This document shows, piece by piece, positions 7,114-14,896 of a DNA stretch of 64,000 nucleotides. The stretch's first letter is position 1. Each line of letters begins with the position of its first letter. The stretch is taken from assembly GCF_025200715.1 (NCBI RefSeq), contig NZ_CP104144.1, positions 124,001 through 188,000 on the forward strand. Reading direction: 5' to 3'. The notes below the pieces were generated by a model. The model made no database searches, was not told the origin of the DNA, and saw only the letters and a program-made list of their open reading frames with translations. A program made the translations under genes and the position numbers. The DNA comes from Rhizobium sullae (GTDB lineage Bacteria > Pseudomonadota > Alphaproteobacteria > Rhizobiales > Rhizobiaceae).

Positions 7114-10049
7114 CATTGATCGACAAGCGTCTTCCTTCGGGCGGATATCTGGACCGCTCGCAGACATTGAAATTCACGTTCGACGGCCGCCAGCTCTCCG
7201 GTCTCAAGGGAGACACTCTGGCTTCCGCCCTGCTTGCCAACGGAGTGACGCTGGTCGGCAGAAGCTTCAAGTATCATCGTCCACGCGGCATCCTGTCTGC
7301 AGGCGCGGAAGAACCGAATGCCCTGGTTACAGTCGGCACCGGGGGACGCCGGGAGCCGAACCTTCCGGCCACGACGATCGAGCTCATGGCGGGGCTGGAT
7401 GCGGCCAGCCAGAACAATTGGCCGTCCCTGCGTTTCGATTTGCAAAGCGTAAACGGCCTGTTCGGCCCGCTTCTCGCGTCGGGATTCTACTACAAGACCT
7501 TCATGGGACCGACCCGCAGCGCGTGGAGGTTCTACGAACATTTCATCCGCAAGGCTGCGGGCCTCGGCAAGGCTTCGATGGAACCCGATCCTGATTTTTA
7601 TGACGCCCGCGACGATTTCACCGACGTGGCGGTGGTCGGCAGCGGTTCGGCTGGCCTTTGCGCCGCAAGGGCCGCCGCCGAGGCAGGAGCACGCGTGCTG
7701 CTGATAGAGCAGGATTTCGAAATCGGCGGCCGGCTGCTTTCCGATCCGGCAGCGGCGGCATGGCTGAACACGATACGGGCGGAACTGGCGACAATGTCGA
7801 ACGTTCGCGTGATGACCCGTACCGCAGCTTTCGGCCAGTATGACGGGAATACGCTTGCCCTCATCGAGGATGCCAACCCCATTGTGGAGGGTGCGGCACG
7901 CGTGGCGCGGAAGACATTCACGTTGCTGCACACCAAGAGCATCGTATTTGCCACTGGTGCTATCGAGAGGCCGCTGGTTTTCTCCAACAACGACAGGCCG
8001 GGCGTGATGCTGAGTTCGGCAATCCGGACCTATGTCAACCGCTACGCCGTTCTTCCGGGCAAGGAGGTCGTCATAGCGGCCGTCGATGACCACGCCTATC
8101 TGACCGCCTTCGACCTGGTTTCCAATGGCGCGCGCGTCACGATCGCCGACGCACGGCAATCGGCCACGCCGCAACTCGTCGCTAAGGCGCGACGCCTGGG
8201 TGCCGACGTGCATCTTGAAACGGGCATCGCAGCTGCAAAAGGCAAGCTGGGCGTTCGGGCAGCTGTGCTCGAAGGAAAAAAGGGGCGCGTGGAGGTAGCC
8301 TGCGATCTCGTCGGCATGTCGGCCGGCTGGTCGCCAGTCCTGCATTTGACATCGCATCAGGGGGTAAAGCCTGTCTACAGGCCGGACATCGACGCCTTTG
8401 TTCCGGGGCAATTGTCCGAAAGCCAATTTGTCGCGGGTGCGGTCGCCGGAAGTGCCACCATCCGTGCCGCCGTTGCAGAGGGCTGTCGCGTCGGCCGCGC
8501 CGCCGCTGCCATCGCCGGATGGCATGGAAAGGTCTGCGAAGCGCCCGCGCTGGAACTGGAGGAAATAGACGGCCTGATCGCCGCTTACACGCCGGCCTTC
8601 GGCCTGCACAAGGCATTTGTCGACTTGCAGATGGATGTGACCCTCGACGACATTCAACTGGCGCAGCGGGAGGGTTATCAATCGGTCGAACATCTCAAAC
8701 GCTACACCACGCTCGGAATGGGGACAGACCAGGGAAAAACCAGCAATGTCAATGCGCTGAAAGCGATGGCGAAGCTGCGCGGCTTGCCGGTCCCGGCAAC
8801 GGGAACGACAACATTCCGTCCGCCTTATACGCCGGTTTCGATCGGTGCCGTCGCCGGAGGGGCGATCGGCCATCACTTCCGCCCCTTCCGTCTGACCCCC
8901 ATGCATGACTGGCATGTCGCGAATGGCGCTGAAATGCTTGAGGTTGGGCTCTGGATGCGTCCGTGGTTCTTTCAGGCTTCCGGAACGGAGGTCAACGCGG
9001 CCTATGTGAACGAGATGCGGCACGTGCGATCGGCAGCCGGGCTGATGGACATTTCCACGCTTGGCAAGATCGAGATTCAGGGGCCCGACGCTGCCGCTTT
9101 CCTCGACAGGGTGTACGCGAATGGCTTTGCGAGTCTCAAAGTCGGCCGTGCACGTTACGGCGTCATGCTGCGCGACGACGGCATCGTCTTCGACGACGGA
9201 ACAACCACGCGCCTCGACCAGGACCGTTTCTTCATGACGACCTCCACTGGCAAGGCGGCGGACGTGCTCTCCTGGCTCGAATTCCTGCTGGACACCGCAT
9301 GGCCGGACTTGCGGGTTTCGGTTTCGTCAGTCACCGATGAATGGGCAGGCATGTCCGTCGCAGGTCCCGAAAGCCGCAAGATACTGGCAGCCGCGTTTCC
9401 CGATATCGATGTCTCGAACGAGGCTCTGCCCCACATGGGCCTCGCCGAGGGAACGTTTTGCGGCAGCAGTTTGAGAATCATGCGCCTGAGCTATTCGGGT
9501 GAGCGCGCCTACGAGATTTACGTCGGAGCATCGAACGGGGAAGCCGCATGGCTGCATGTCCTGGAGGTCGGGGCGCAGTATCGGCTGAAACCCTATGGAG
9601 TCGAGGCTCTTGGTGCCTTGCGGATCGAAAAGGGCCATGTGGCGGGCCCCGAAATCGACGGCAGAACGACACTGGCCGATCTTGGCATGGCAAGGATGGT
9701 CGCGAAGCGGGCAACCTACGTCGGCGAGGTCCTGAGCCGCCGCGATGCGTTTCGGGCCGCCGACCGGCAACGATTGGTGGGCCTGAAATGCAGCGAATCC
9801 GGAAAACGGCTTCGCGGTGGAGCCATTCTGTTTGCGCCCGGCGATTTGCTGGAAGGGCACGGCCGCGGCCGCGTGACATCCGTGACCTACAGTCCGGAAC
9901 TCGATTGCTACATAGGTCTCGCCCTGCTTGCTGCGGATGTCATGGGCGACGAGGTCATCGCAGTCTATCCGATGAAAAGCGAAACAGTGCGAGCGAAGGT
10001 GGTTTCCCCCGCCTTCCTGGATTCTGCCGGAGAACGCATGCATGGTTGA
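7110..10049 (+). CDS. soxA: Sarcosine oxidase subunit alpha
   Basis: Large 979-residue subunit. The N-terminal part has the 2Fe-2S-like fold remnant typical of SoxA (GRSFKYHRPRGILSAG), then an NAD(P)/FAD Rossmann motif VAVVGSGSAGLCAARAA, a second nucleotide-binding region, and a C-terminal aminomethyltransferase-like (GcvT) domain from about residue 600, which passes the methyl carbon to tetrahydrofolate. The start at 7110 is chosen over an upstream in-frame ATG at 7011 because it begins MTLIDKRLPSGGYLDRS as in the family and overlaps soxD by four bases. The gene is intact. Confidence 0.95.
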   Translation: MTLIDKRLPSGGYLDRSQTLKFTFDGRQLSGLKGDTLASALLANGVTLVGRSFKYHRPRGILSAGAEEPNALVTVGTGGRREPNLPATTIELMAGLDAASQNNWPSLRFDLQSVNGLFGPLLASGFYYKTFMGPTRSAWRFYEHFIRKAAGLGKASMEPDPDFYDARDDFTDVAVVGSGSAGLCAARAAAEAGARVLLIEQDFEIGGRLLSDPAAAAWLNTIRAELATMSNVRVMTRTAAFGQYDGNTLALIEDANPIVEGAARVARKTFTLLHTKSIVFATGAIERPLVFSNNDRPGVMLSSAIRTYVNRYAVLPGKEVVIAAVDDHAYLTAFDLVSNGARVTIADARQSATPQLVAKARRLGADVHLETGIAAAKGKLGVRAAVLEGKKGRVEVACDLVGMSAGWSPVLHLTSHQGVKPVYRPDIDAFVPGQLSESQFVAGAVAGSATIRAAVAEGCRVGRAAAAIAGWHGKVCEAPALELEEIDGLIAAYTPAFGLHKAFVDLQMDVTLDDIQLAQREGYQSVEHLKRYTTLGMGTDQGKTSNVNALKAMAKLRGLPVPATGTTTFRPPYTPVSIGAVAGGAIGHHFRPFRLTPMHDWHVANGAEMLEVGLWMRPWFFQASGTEVNAAYVNEMRHVRSAAGLMDISTLGKIEIQGPDAAAFLDRVYANGFASLKVGRARYGVMLRDDGIVFDDGTTTRLDQDRFFMTTSTGKAADVLSWLEFLLDTAWPDLRVSVSSVTDEWAGMSVAGPESRKILAAAFPDIDVSNEALPHMGLAEGTFCGSSLRIMRLSYSGERAYEIYVGASNGEAAWLHVLEVGAQYRLKPYGVEALGALRIEKGHVAGPEIDGRTTLADLGMARMVAKRATYVGEVLSRRDAFRAADRQRLVGLKCSESGKRLRGGAILFAPGDLLEGHGRGRVTSVTYSPELDCYIGLALLAADVMGDEVIAVYPMKSETVRAKVVSPAFLDSAGERMHG

Positions 10050-10590
10050 GATTCATTCTTCGGAACCCATGGTCCTCAAGCAATCGCCCTGCCCGCTGAT
10101 ACAGTACGAGGCATGGGATCTCGAGCTTCGTTCTTTCGAGGCGGCATTGGCGCAGAAAATAGACGGCCCTGTGCCGGGGAGGGTGGGAGAGATCGCCGTC
10201 CGCGATGACCTGAAGGTCGTCCGTGCGGCGCCGCGCCGATTCTGGCTCTTCCCTGCTGCGCGGGGCGCGGGCGCGTTCAGCATTCCGCCGGAACTGGGCT
10301 ACGGACTCGATCTCAGCGAAGGGCGCGTACGCATCCAGGTCATCACGCCGCATTTGCGGGACCTTCTTTCCACGTGCCTGCCGATCGATTGGGACACGAC
10401 CGAGGGGGTGGCGACGTTCTCGTCATTTCACCGTATCCCGATCATGTTCACCCGATCCTCCGACTTCGAGGGCGAGTTCATCGTGCCGCGAAGCTTTGCG
10501 AGAAGCATCTCGCATTGGCTATGCTCCAGGCCCGTCGGAACGGCCCTGCAGTCGTCAAGTCCAGCGACACTTCGCTTTGCTCAACCCTGA
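10042..10590 (+). CDS. soxG: Sarcosine oxidase subunit gamma
   Basis: Gamma subunit of 182 residues, overlapping the soxA stop by eight bases. It shows the family pattern LVVRAAPRRFWL-like (KVVRAAPRRFWLFP) and FHRIPIMFTRSSDFEGEFIVPRSFARSISHWL near the C-terminus. The last 20 or so residues (from CSRPVGTA) do not resemble the usual ending and the gene abuts a decayed mobile region, so the tail may have been altered by recombination. It completes the soxBDAG set. Confidence 0.88.
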   Translation: MVEIHSSEPMVLKQSPCPLIQYEAWDLELRSFEAALAQKIDGPVPGRVGEIAVRDDLKVVRAAPRRFWLFPAARGAGAFSIPPELGYGLDLSEGRVRIQVITPHLRDLLSTCLPIDWDTTEGVATFSSFHRIPIMFTRSSDFEGEFIVPRSFARSISHWLCSRPVGTALQSSSPATLRFAQP

Positions 10591-10809
10591 GCTCAGTGGC
10601 GATCAGGAAAGCGGGGATTAGGTCAGCGTTCGGACTGATTCCTGGAGATCGACTGGCTGGTATTCCATGAACCATGCGACGGGCCTTTGCCGCTTCATTC
10701 TCTGGTCCAATGGGACGATCGCATCGCCGAGAGCAAATGAATTCAGTCTGTGGTCGAACCTGCAATCCTCCGCGTCCATGCCCTCCAATGCGAGCCAGCA
10801 GCTTAATCG

Positions 10810-11075
10810 CGCCAGCAGCCGCATCTGCCCACGGGCGACCTGAGTGTGAGCGAGGTCGTCCGGCTTGTCCGTACCCGTCGTGCCGCTGGCCGGCAACTCC
10901 GCTCGATCAAAGCGTTGCGGCCCATATTGGCCTATTTGAAGTCTCGTCGCGTGGTGCTGCCGTCGAGCCGCGCCCGACGATCCGGCAGATGTGCTTCTGG
11001 AACGATACCAACGCTACCTGACAGCTGAGCGCGGTTTTGGCGAATGCCACCGCCGGTCATTATGTGCTCATGCTC
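10810..11075 (+). pseudogene. Tyrosine recombinase/integrase fragment
   Basis: Pieces of the N-terminal SAM-like half of a tyrosine site-specific recombinase are spread over two frames: SVSEVVRLVRTRRAAG, then RSIKALRPILAYLKSR, then after a frame change DVLLERYQRYLTAERG. This pattern is common to a family of transposon-borne integrases in rhizobia. The catalytic R-H-R-Y domain is absent. The upstream 10591-10810 holds no clear gene and may be more of the same remnant. It is a marker of past insertion just behind the sox operon. Confidence 0.6.
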
Positions 11076-11095
11076 GGTCACCCTCTCAGGACAAT

Positions 11096-12108
11096 CTACC
11101 AACACTTACTGTCGAACAATTCCGAAGGATATGTCAGATAGTACCAATACGCTTTGGCGTACAGATCGATAAATGCTACCATGTCGAGTGCTTCCGGGGA
11201 ATTTCCGTGTTCCCCTCGGTAAAGATGATACGTCAACATAACGTCATACGGGCACAGACCAAGAGAAACGTTTTTGTTTCTTTGCCGCATACGCCAACGA
11301 GGTCGCCAAGCTCGTCATCATAATCATAGAGTATCGTTTGCAATCGGAAACGGTGATCAAACATATCCGCCGCAAGATTGTATTCTTGATATATCTCCTG
11401 CGTCGTCACGTATTTTATGAATTTCTCCATTTCTGCAGGTGAGGCTCCTTCCATTTGAGGTATATTTATATACACAGCGGTTTTCTCTATATCCGTGTTT
11501 TCTGGCCGGTATTTCCTGTTGCCATTGATTACTGCATCGTAGTCGATTGAGGCAAACTCAGAGTTAAAAAAAAGCGGCGTCCCGTCAAATTGGCCCAACG
11601 ACGCATTCTGGTACTTCCAGAACAAGTCGTGGCTTTTGTTGGGGAAGAGCCTTTCGAGAGATGGCCCCAGTTTCTCTACAAATGGGTTTTGCTGGGAGTG
11701 CGGATTGGCACTAACTGGTTCTCTGCCCACATAGACATAGCGGTCGCTCTGATCGAAGACGTTGTCGGAAACCACGTCAAACCCAACCGAACGCCCGCTC
11801 ACCTTAGCAAGAAACTCGTAAACGACACGTATGTGGCGCGCGAAAGCCTCGGGCACCGCGTCGTCGATGGCGACCCGAAACTCCGACGCCCGGTCGTCCC
11901 GACTAAATTTGCTTGTGTAGATATAGTTGATTAGCACGCCATATTCGTACAGGGCCTTGTCAAGAAAAGCATTGTACTCTAGCCGCTTGTCATTGGCGGA
12001 TGTAATGACGAACCACCCAACCATGGTGACCACTACTGCCAATCCCATGAGCCCTACTAACCGTCGAAAAATTGCTTCGCCCTCCGGAAGGTCATAGCCA
12101 TCCATCAT
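11096..12108 (-). pseudogene. Frameshifted single-pass membrane protein of unknown function
   Basis: From the ATG at 12108 (MMDGYDLPEG) the reading frame shows an N-terminal transmembrane segment (VGLMGLAVVVTMVGWFVI) and a long extracytoplasmic domain rich in Tyr and Asp, with DDAVPEAFARHIRVVYEFL and EMEKFIKYVTTQEIYQEYNLAADMF. The frame closes early at 11233. The natural C-terminus (SLGLCPYDVMLTYHLYRGEHG to SKCW) continues in another frame to 11096. One missing A in the A-rich stretch at about 11266-11275 would join them. The protein is not recognised; a distant resemblance to DUF2927-type proteins is only suggestive. It could be a true pseudogene or a homopolymer error. Confidence 0.55.
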
Positions 12109-12151
12109 AGATGGAAATTTTCCTGTGCAACAATATTGCGCCCCAGAATCT

Positions 12152-12348
12152 CTAGGGCGCAAATTGCTTGCGGCTTGTTGCCCTGTTGATGTAGAGCCGG
12201 ATGGCATGTTCAGAAATGCCAAGTTTGACAGCAATCTGCTTTGGCAACTCCCCATTTGGAAGCCAGCGTCAGGCATTCCAGCTTTCGTGCTGATAGACAC
12301 GCAGGATCTGCAGACGCTTCGCGCATGGTGCTGGCCCTCCAAGCTGTA
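12152..12348 (-). pseudogene. LuxR-type helix-turn-helix fragment
   Basis: The minus strand encodes SARKLECLTLAS in one frame and, after a shift in the TTCCAAATGGGG stretch, ELPKQIAVKLGISEHAIRLY in another. This is the recognisable LuxR/GerE DNA-binding helix pattern. It ends at a TAG at 12154-12152 and no receiver or sensor domain remains. It is part of the decayed region between the sox operon and the DUF1127 locus. Confidence 0.55.
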
Positions 12349-12589
12349 TCGCACTAGCCAGCAATCTTTATCCGCATCGGAAATGCCTCAAGTTGGGTAA
12401 TATCTCACTTTCAGATAGATGGCTGAGATGTCTTCACTGCAGCGGTCGGGCGCGCTCGTTCTCCGTTGCGAGCGAGCGTCGAGGAGCTTGCGGACAACCG
12501 ACCGTTCAAGGGTGGAATGCAATGCCCAGTCATGTAGAGGCGTTGACTGAGGAAGGTCGTTCGCTCTACGATCCTAGGCGATAGTGCAC

Positions 12590-12853
12590 GCCCTCCCCTA
12601 AGCTGCCACGATACCGAGCCGCCCTGGACGGCACCCATAACCTCGCGGCCGAGCTGGCGGTCGATAACCGGCCGCCAAGGCACAAGGGTAAACTCGTGGC
12701 TCCGCTCGACGATGACGAATTTGCCACTCGATAGCTGGACCGCCCCGGTGAATTTGGCGCTGGCGGTTTCGCCGTCTGTGGCGGCCCGGAGCGGTAGCGC
12801 CTTGCTCACCCTTATCTCCGTGCCGATACGTGCGACCTCGCGCTCGGCAGCCC
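12590..12853 (-). pseudogene. C-terminal remnant of a DUF3363-type relaxase
   Basis: About 85 codons on the minus strand read TGAVQLSSGKFVIVERSHEF then LVPWRPVIDRQLGREVMG and SVSWQL. This is the C-terminal signature of VirD2-like relaxases with a DUF3363 domain, carried by conjugative and integrative elements of rhizobia. The N-terminal relaxase catalytic domain is absent, and the surrounding longer open frame through 13340 is not protein-like. It indicates that conjugative element DNA once lay here. Confidence 0.55.
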
Positions 12854-12900
12854 GGCGAGGAGGAGGCCGACCGGTTTTAAGCAGGCAGCCCGGAAACGAA

Positions 12901-12936
12901 AAAAGCCTGCCGCGGGAGGAGATGCGGCAGGCTTTT
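12901..12936 (-). ncRNA. Cuckoo/CcsR-like sRNA hairpin 4, also acts as terminator
   Basis: A perfect 13-bp stem (AAAAGCCTGCCGC pairing with GCGGCAGGCTTTT) encloses a loop that reads ATCTCCTCCC on the minus strand. The U-rich 3' arm makes it a good Rho-independent terminator for the whole array. It is the fourth of four successive hairpins whose loops share a CUCCUCCC core downstream of a DUF1127 gene, the arrangement known for the CcsR (cuckoo) RNA family of alphaproteobacteria. Confidence 0.7.
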
Positions 12937-12948
12937 CGAAAAGAACCG

Positions 12949-12977
12949 AACAGCGACGGGGGAGGAGTGCCGCTGTT
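12949..12977 (-). ncRNA. Cuckoo/CcsR-like sRNA hairpin 3
   Basis: Stem AACAGCG with CGCTGTT, one A-C mismatch and a further C-G pair, around a loop that reads ACTCCTCCCCC on the minus strand. The stem sequence differs from the other three hairpins while the loop core is kept, a sign of selection on the loop. Confidence 0.65.
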
Positions 12978-12981
12978 TCTA

Positions 12982-13014
12982 CAGACGCCCCTGGGAGGAG
13001 GAGTGGGCCGTCTG
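12982..13014 (-). ncRNA. Cuckoo/CcsR-like sRNA hairpin 2
   Basis: Stem CAGACG with CGTCTG, a C-C mismatch, then CCC with GGG, around a loop that reads CTCCTCCTCCC on the minus strand, which contains an exact CCTCCTCCC. Only five bases separate it from each neighbouring hairpin. Confidence 0.7.
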
Positions 13015-13018
13015 AGAC

Positions 13019-13052
13019 ACGAAGCTTTGCGGGAGGAGGTGCATCGCTTCGT
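13019..13052 (-). ncRNA. Cuckoo/CcsR-like sRNA hairpin 1
   Basis: Stem ACGAAGC with GCTTCGT, a two-base internal loop, then TGC with GCA, around a loop with exact CCTCCTCCC on the minus strand. It is the hairpin nearest the DUF1127 gene and has the same stem-bulge-stem layout as its neighbours. Transcription would come from the DUF1127 promoter by read-through or from a promoter in 13053-13183; the sequence does not decide which. Confidence 0.7.
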
Positions 13053-13183
13053 CGAGAACGACCATAGACGATCGCGTGGTATTGGATAGGCGTTATGTTG
13101 CACTGCAGCTATGCAGAAAACACAAACCACAAGGCGCGCGACAAGGCACAATACAACAGAGTGCGCAACCGAGACAGCTGACG

Positions 13184-13212
13184 CAAAAACGCCCGCATGA
13201 TGAGCGGGCGTC
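13184..13212 (-). terminator. Intrinsic terminator behind the DUF1127 gene
   Basis: On the minus strand an 8-bp stem (ACGCCCGC with GCGGGCGT) with a seven-base loop is followed by TTTTT. It lies 31 bases past the DUF1127 stop and before the sRNA hairpins. It would split the locus into an mRNA and an sRNA part unless read through. Confidence 0.75.
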
Positions 13213-13242
13213 GAGCAGTCGCAAGCGAGTTGGGTTCCAGCG

Positions 13243-13389
13243 CTATTTAGCGAGCGATCCCCGGGCAATGCTGCGGATGTCGGCGCGGTCGATACCGAGG
13301 TCCTGCAGTTCACGGCTGGACATGCGGCCAAGTTCGGCAACGGTCTGACGGAACTTGCGCCAGTTGTTGAAAGAGCGTGCGACGTTCAT
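13243..13389 (-). CDS. DUF1127 small regulatory protein
   Basis: Protein of 48 residues, basic and rich in Arg, beginning MNVARSFNNWRKFRQTV and containing LGRMSSRELQDLGIDRADI, the complete DUF1127 (YjiS-like) domain. Proteins of this family are small stress-linked regulators; one (CcaF1 of Rhodobacter) binds RNA and is encoded with CCUCCUCCC-loop sRNAs. The neighbouring hairpin array supports the same type of locus here. It starts at an ATG preceded by AAAGGGGA. It is the only clearly intact gene between 10.6 and 14 kb. Confidence 0.9.
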   Translation of the reverse strand: MNVARSFNNWRKFRQTVAELGRMSSRELQDLGIDRADIRSIARGSLAK

Positions 13390-13732
13390 GATAATCCCCT
13401 TTCCTGAGGGCTGTCTGACGTCAGCAACCTTGCTTGGCTCCGGCGTCGTTTCGATGGTTGGAATATAGGCGTTTCAATCGGTTTAAAAAAGTGACAATCC
13501 TTCACTCCACCTATGCACAAGACGCATAGGCATGTCCGTGCCAAGGCGCAAACCTTCCGCATCCCGCCAACAGCGGATGCGCCGGGCAAGTCGCTGTTCG
13601 GCGGCAATTGCCCGGGCTACTTGGCCACGGTGGAGGAAACCTCCAAGCGAGTTTGCCGTGAGGGCCTGCTAAGGCCGGTACATGGTTCTGAGAGTATTGT
13701 TGCCATAGTTGGCGGCGGAAGCAGAGGTGTGG
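13390..13732. other. Gene-poor stretch holding the DUF1127 leader and promoter
   Basis: No supported gene. The 120 bases upstream of the DUF1127 start on the minus strand carry an AT-rich segment with ATTGAAAC and TATATT elements that could be a heat-shock or housekeeping promoter, but spacing does not settle the sigma factor. The rest has no recognisable coding content. Confidence 0.35.
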
Positions 13733-13902
13733 ATGAGACACCGCCAGATCGAGGTAGACGGAAACAGCGTATTCTATCACCAGGACGGGCTCTGCCGACG
13801 CGCCGGTGCTGCTGCTGCCGCACGACTATCCCTGTTTCTCATGACAGTTTCGAAGACTGCTGCCCGCGCTCGCCGATCGCTGGTAGACGACAGCGCCGGA
13901 CA
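13733..13902 (+). pseudogene. Alpha/beta hydrolase N-terminal fragment
   Basis: Starts MRHRQIEVDGNSVFYHQDG. After a frameshift it continues APVLLLPHDYPC, then QFRRLLPALADRW with two in-frame stops. These are the first strands of an epoxide-hydrolase-type alpha/beta hydrolase, including the region before the oxyanion HGxP motif (here HDYP). The nucleophile elbow and everything after are missing. It is a decayed gene. Confidence 0.65.
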
Positions 13903-14048
13903 GCTCGATGTTCCGACCGTTGACGGTCTTTACCGGAGCGTATGTTACAGGCGTTCAGCGCCGCATTTTCGTGCGGCCGTCCCGAGCAAGAAGGAAGGAT
14001 TGCGGATATGTTTCGAATGTCACGACGCCCCTTCACGATGATAGACAA

Positions 14049-14852
14049 TCACTTGGGGAAGAGGAATGTCAGCGCGACGCGGAACCCAAGCCCATTCGGG
14101 CCATTCTCCGGCGCGTCGGCCCAATACCGGACGCCGGCCGTTAGGCTGATCGGCTGCTTGTCGATGGTAATCAGCTTGGCGACCGTGACGTTGATCGGGA
14201 CCGACCAGTCGTTCGTTTCCCAGTTATAGGTGGACTCTGTGTTCAGCGAGAACGTCCAGGCGTCCTTGGTCGTGTAGGAAATGAACGGCTGGAGGAACGT
14301 CGAACTCACATCCTCCCGGTCGCTTTGACCAGCGAACGACCAGATGTGGTTACCGAGCATCCCGAACGTCCACGGGCCGTCCTGCTTGAGGACGACCGCT
14401 GTCGGACCCGCACCCCATTTGCCGCTTCCGAGTAATTCGTCCGTCGCCGTCGGAAGCAGGAACACGGGACCGACGCCCCAGACGATGCCGCTCTCGGTCG
14501 GCTTCGAAGGCGAGAAGAAGAAGCTTTGCGTTGTGTCGCCGAGACCGAACTGCGTTCCCGATGGCCCGGCGATGTCGTTCTGCCATGTGACTGGCAGGAT
14601 GGTGCGCGAGATGATGTTCCAGTCCTCGTTTAACTCGAAGGGAATGACAGGCTGGATGTTGAGAGTCGCCTTGTCGCCGTCGTTCGGACCATAGCCGTGG
14701 TCGTAGTTGAACTGGAACGGCACGCTGATGAGCGAGGCGATCGGATTTGAGAGCTTCTTCGCCAGGTCTTCATTCGACTGGGCGTATGCCAGCCCTGTAC
14801 CGAGCCCAAGTGCCGTCAGGGTCATCACCGTCCGACCAGCTATGCTATTCAT
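14049..14852 (-). CDS. Outer-membrane beta-barrel protein (phenol-MetA-degradation-like)
   Basis: Secreted protein of 267 residues. It has a signal peptide (hydrophobic run ending LAYA), then alternating beta strands, for example ISVPFQFNYDHGYGP, LNIQPVIPFELNEDWNIISRT and VGPVFLLPTATDELLGSGKWG, and a C-terminal aromatic strand ending TFLFPK. This matches the transporter-like porin family often annotated as MetA-pathway of phenol degradation or neuromedin U. It probably forms a small outer-membrane channel. It stands at the downstream end of a minus-strand run of envelope genes. Substrate unknown. Confidence 0.72.
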   Translation of the reverse strand: MNSIAGRTVMTLTALGLGTGLAYAQSNEDLAKKLSNPIASLISVPFQFNYDHGYGPNDGDKATLNIQPVIPFELNEDWNIISRTILPVTWQNDIAGPSGTQFGLGDTTQSFFFSPSKPTESGIVWGVGPVFLLPTATDELLGSGKWGAGPTAVVLKQDGPWTFGMLGNHIWSFAGQSDREDVSSTFLQPFISYTTKDAWTFSLNTESTYNWETNDWSVPINVTVAKLITIDKQPISLTAGVRYWADAPENGPNGLGFRVALTFLFPK

Positions 14853-14896
14853 TTGATGCCATCCCCATTGAACATCGAATTTTCATGAGCCGCCGC

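Noticed and set aside
7035..9023. A 662-codon open frame opposite soxA
   Set aside because: Antisense of the well-supported soxA; composition is His/Arg-rich with no family resemblance, typical of GC-rich shadow frames.
12914..13040. GGGAGGAG repeats as a series of ribosome binding sites or a CRISPR-like array
   Set aside because: No start codons follow at proper spacing, stems differ from unit to unit and spacers are only about five bases, so neither a set of genes nor CRISPR. The hairpin sRNA reading explains them.
12411..13340. A 309-codon open frame on the minus strand
   Set aside because: Only about 90 codons resemble a protein (relaxase tail); the rest runs through the sRNA hairpins and the DUF1127 gene in a wrong frame.
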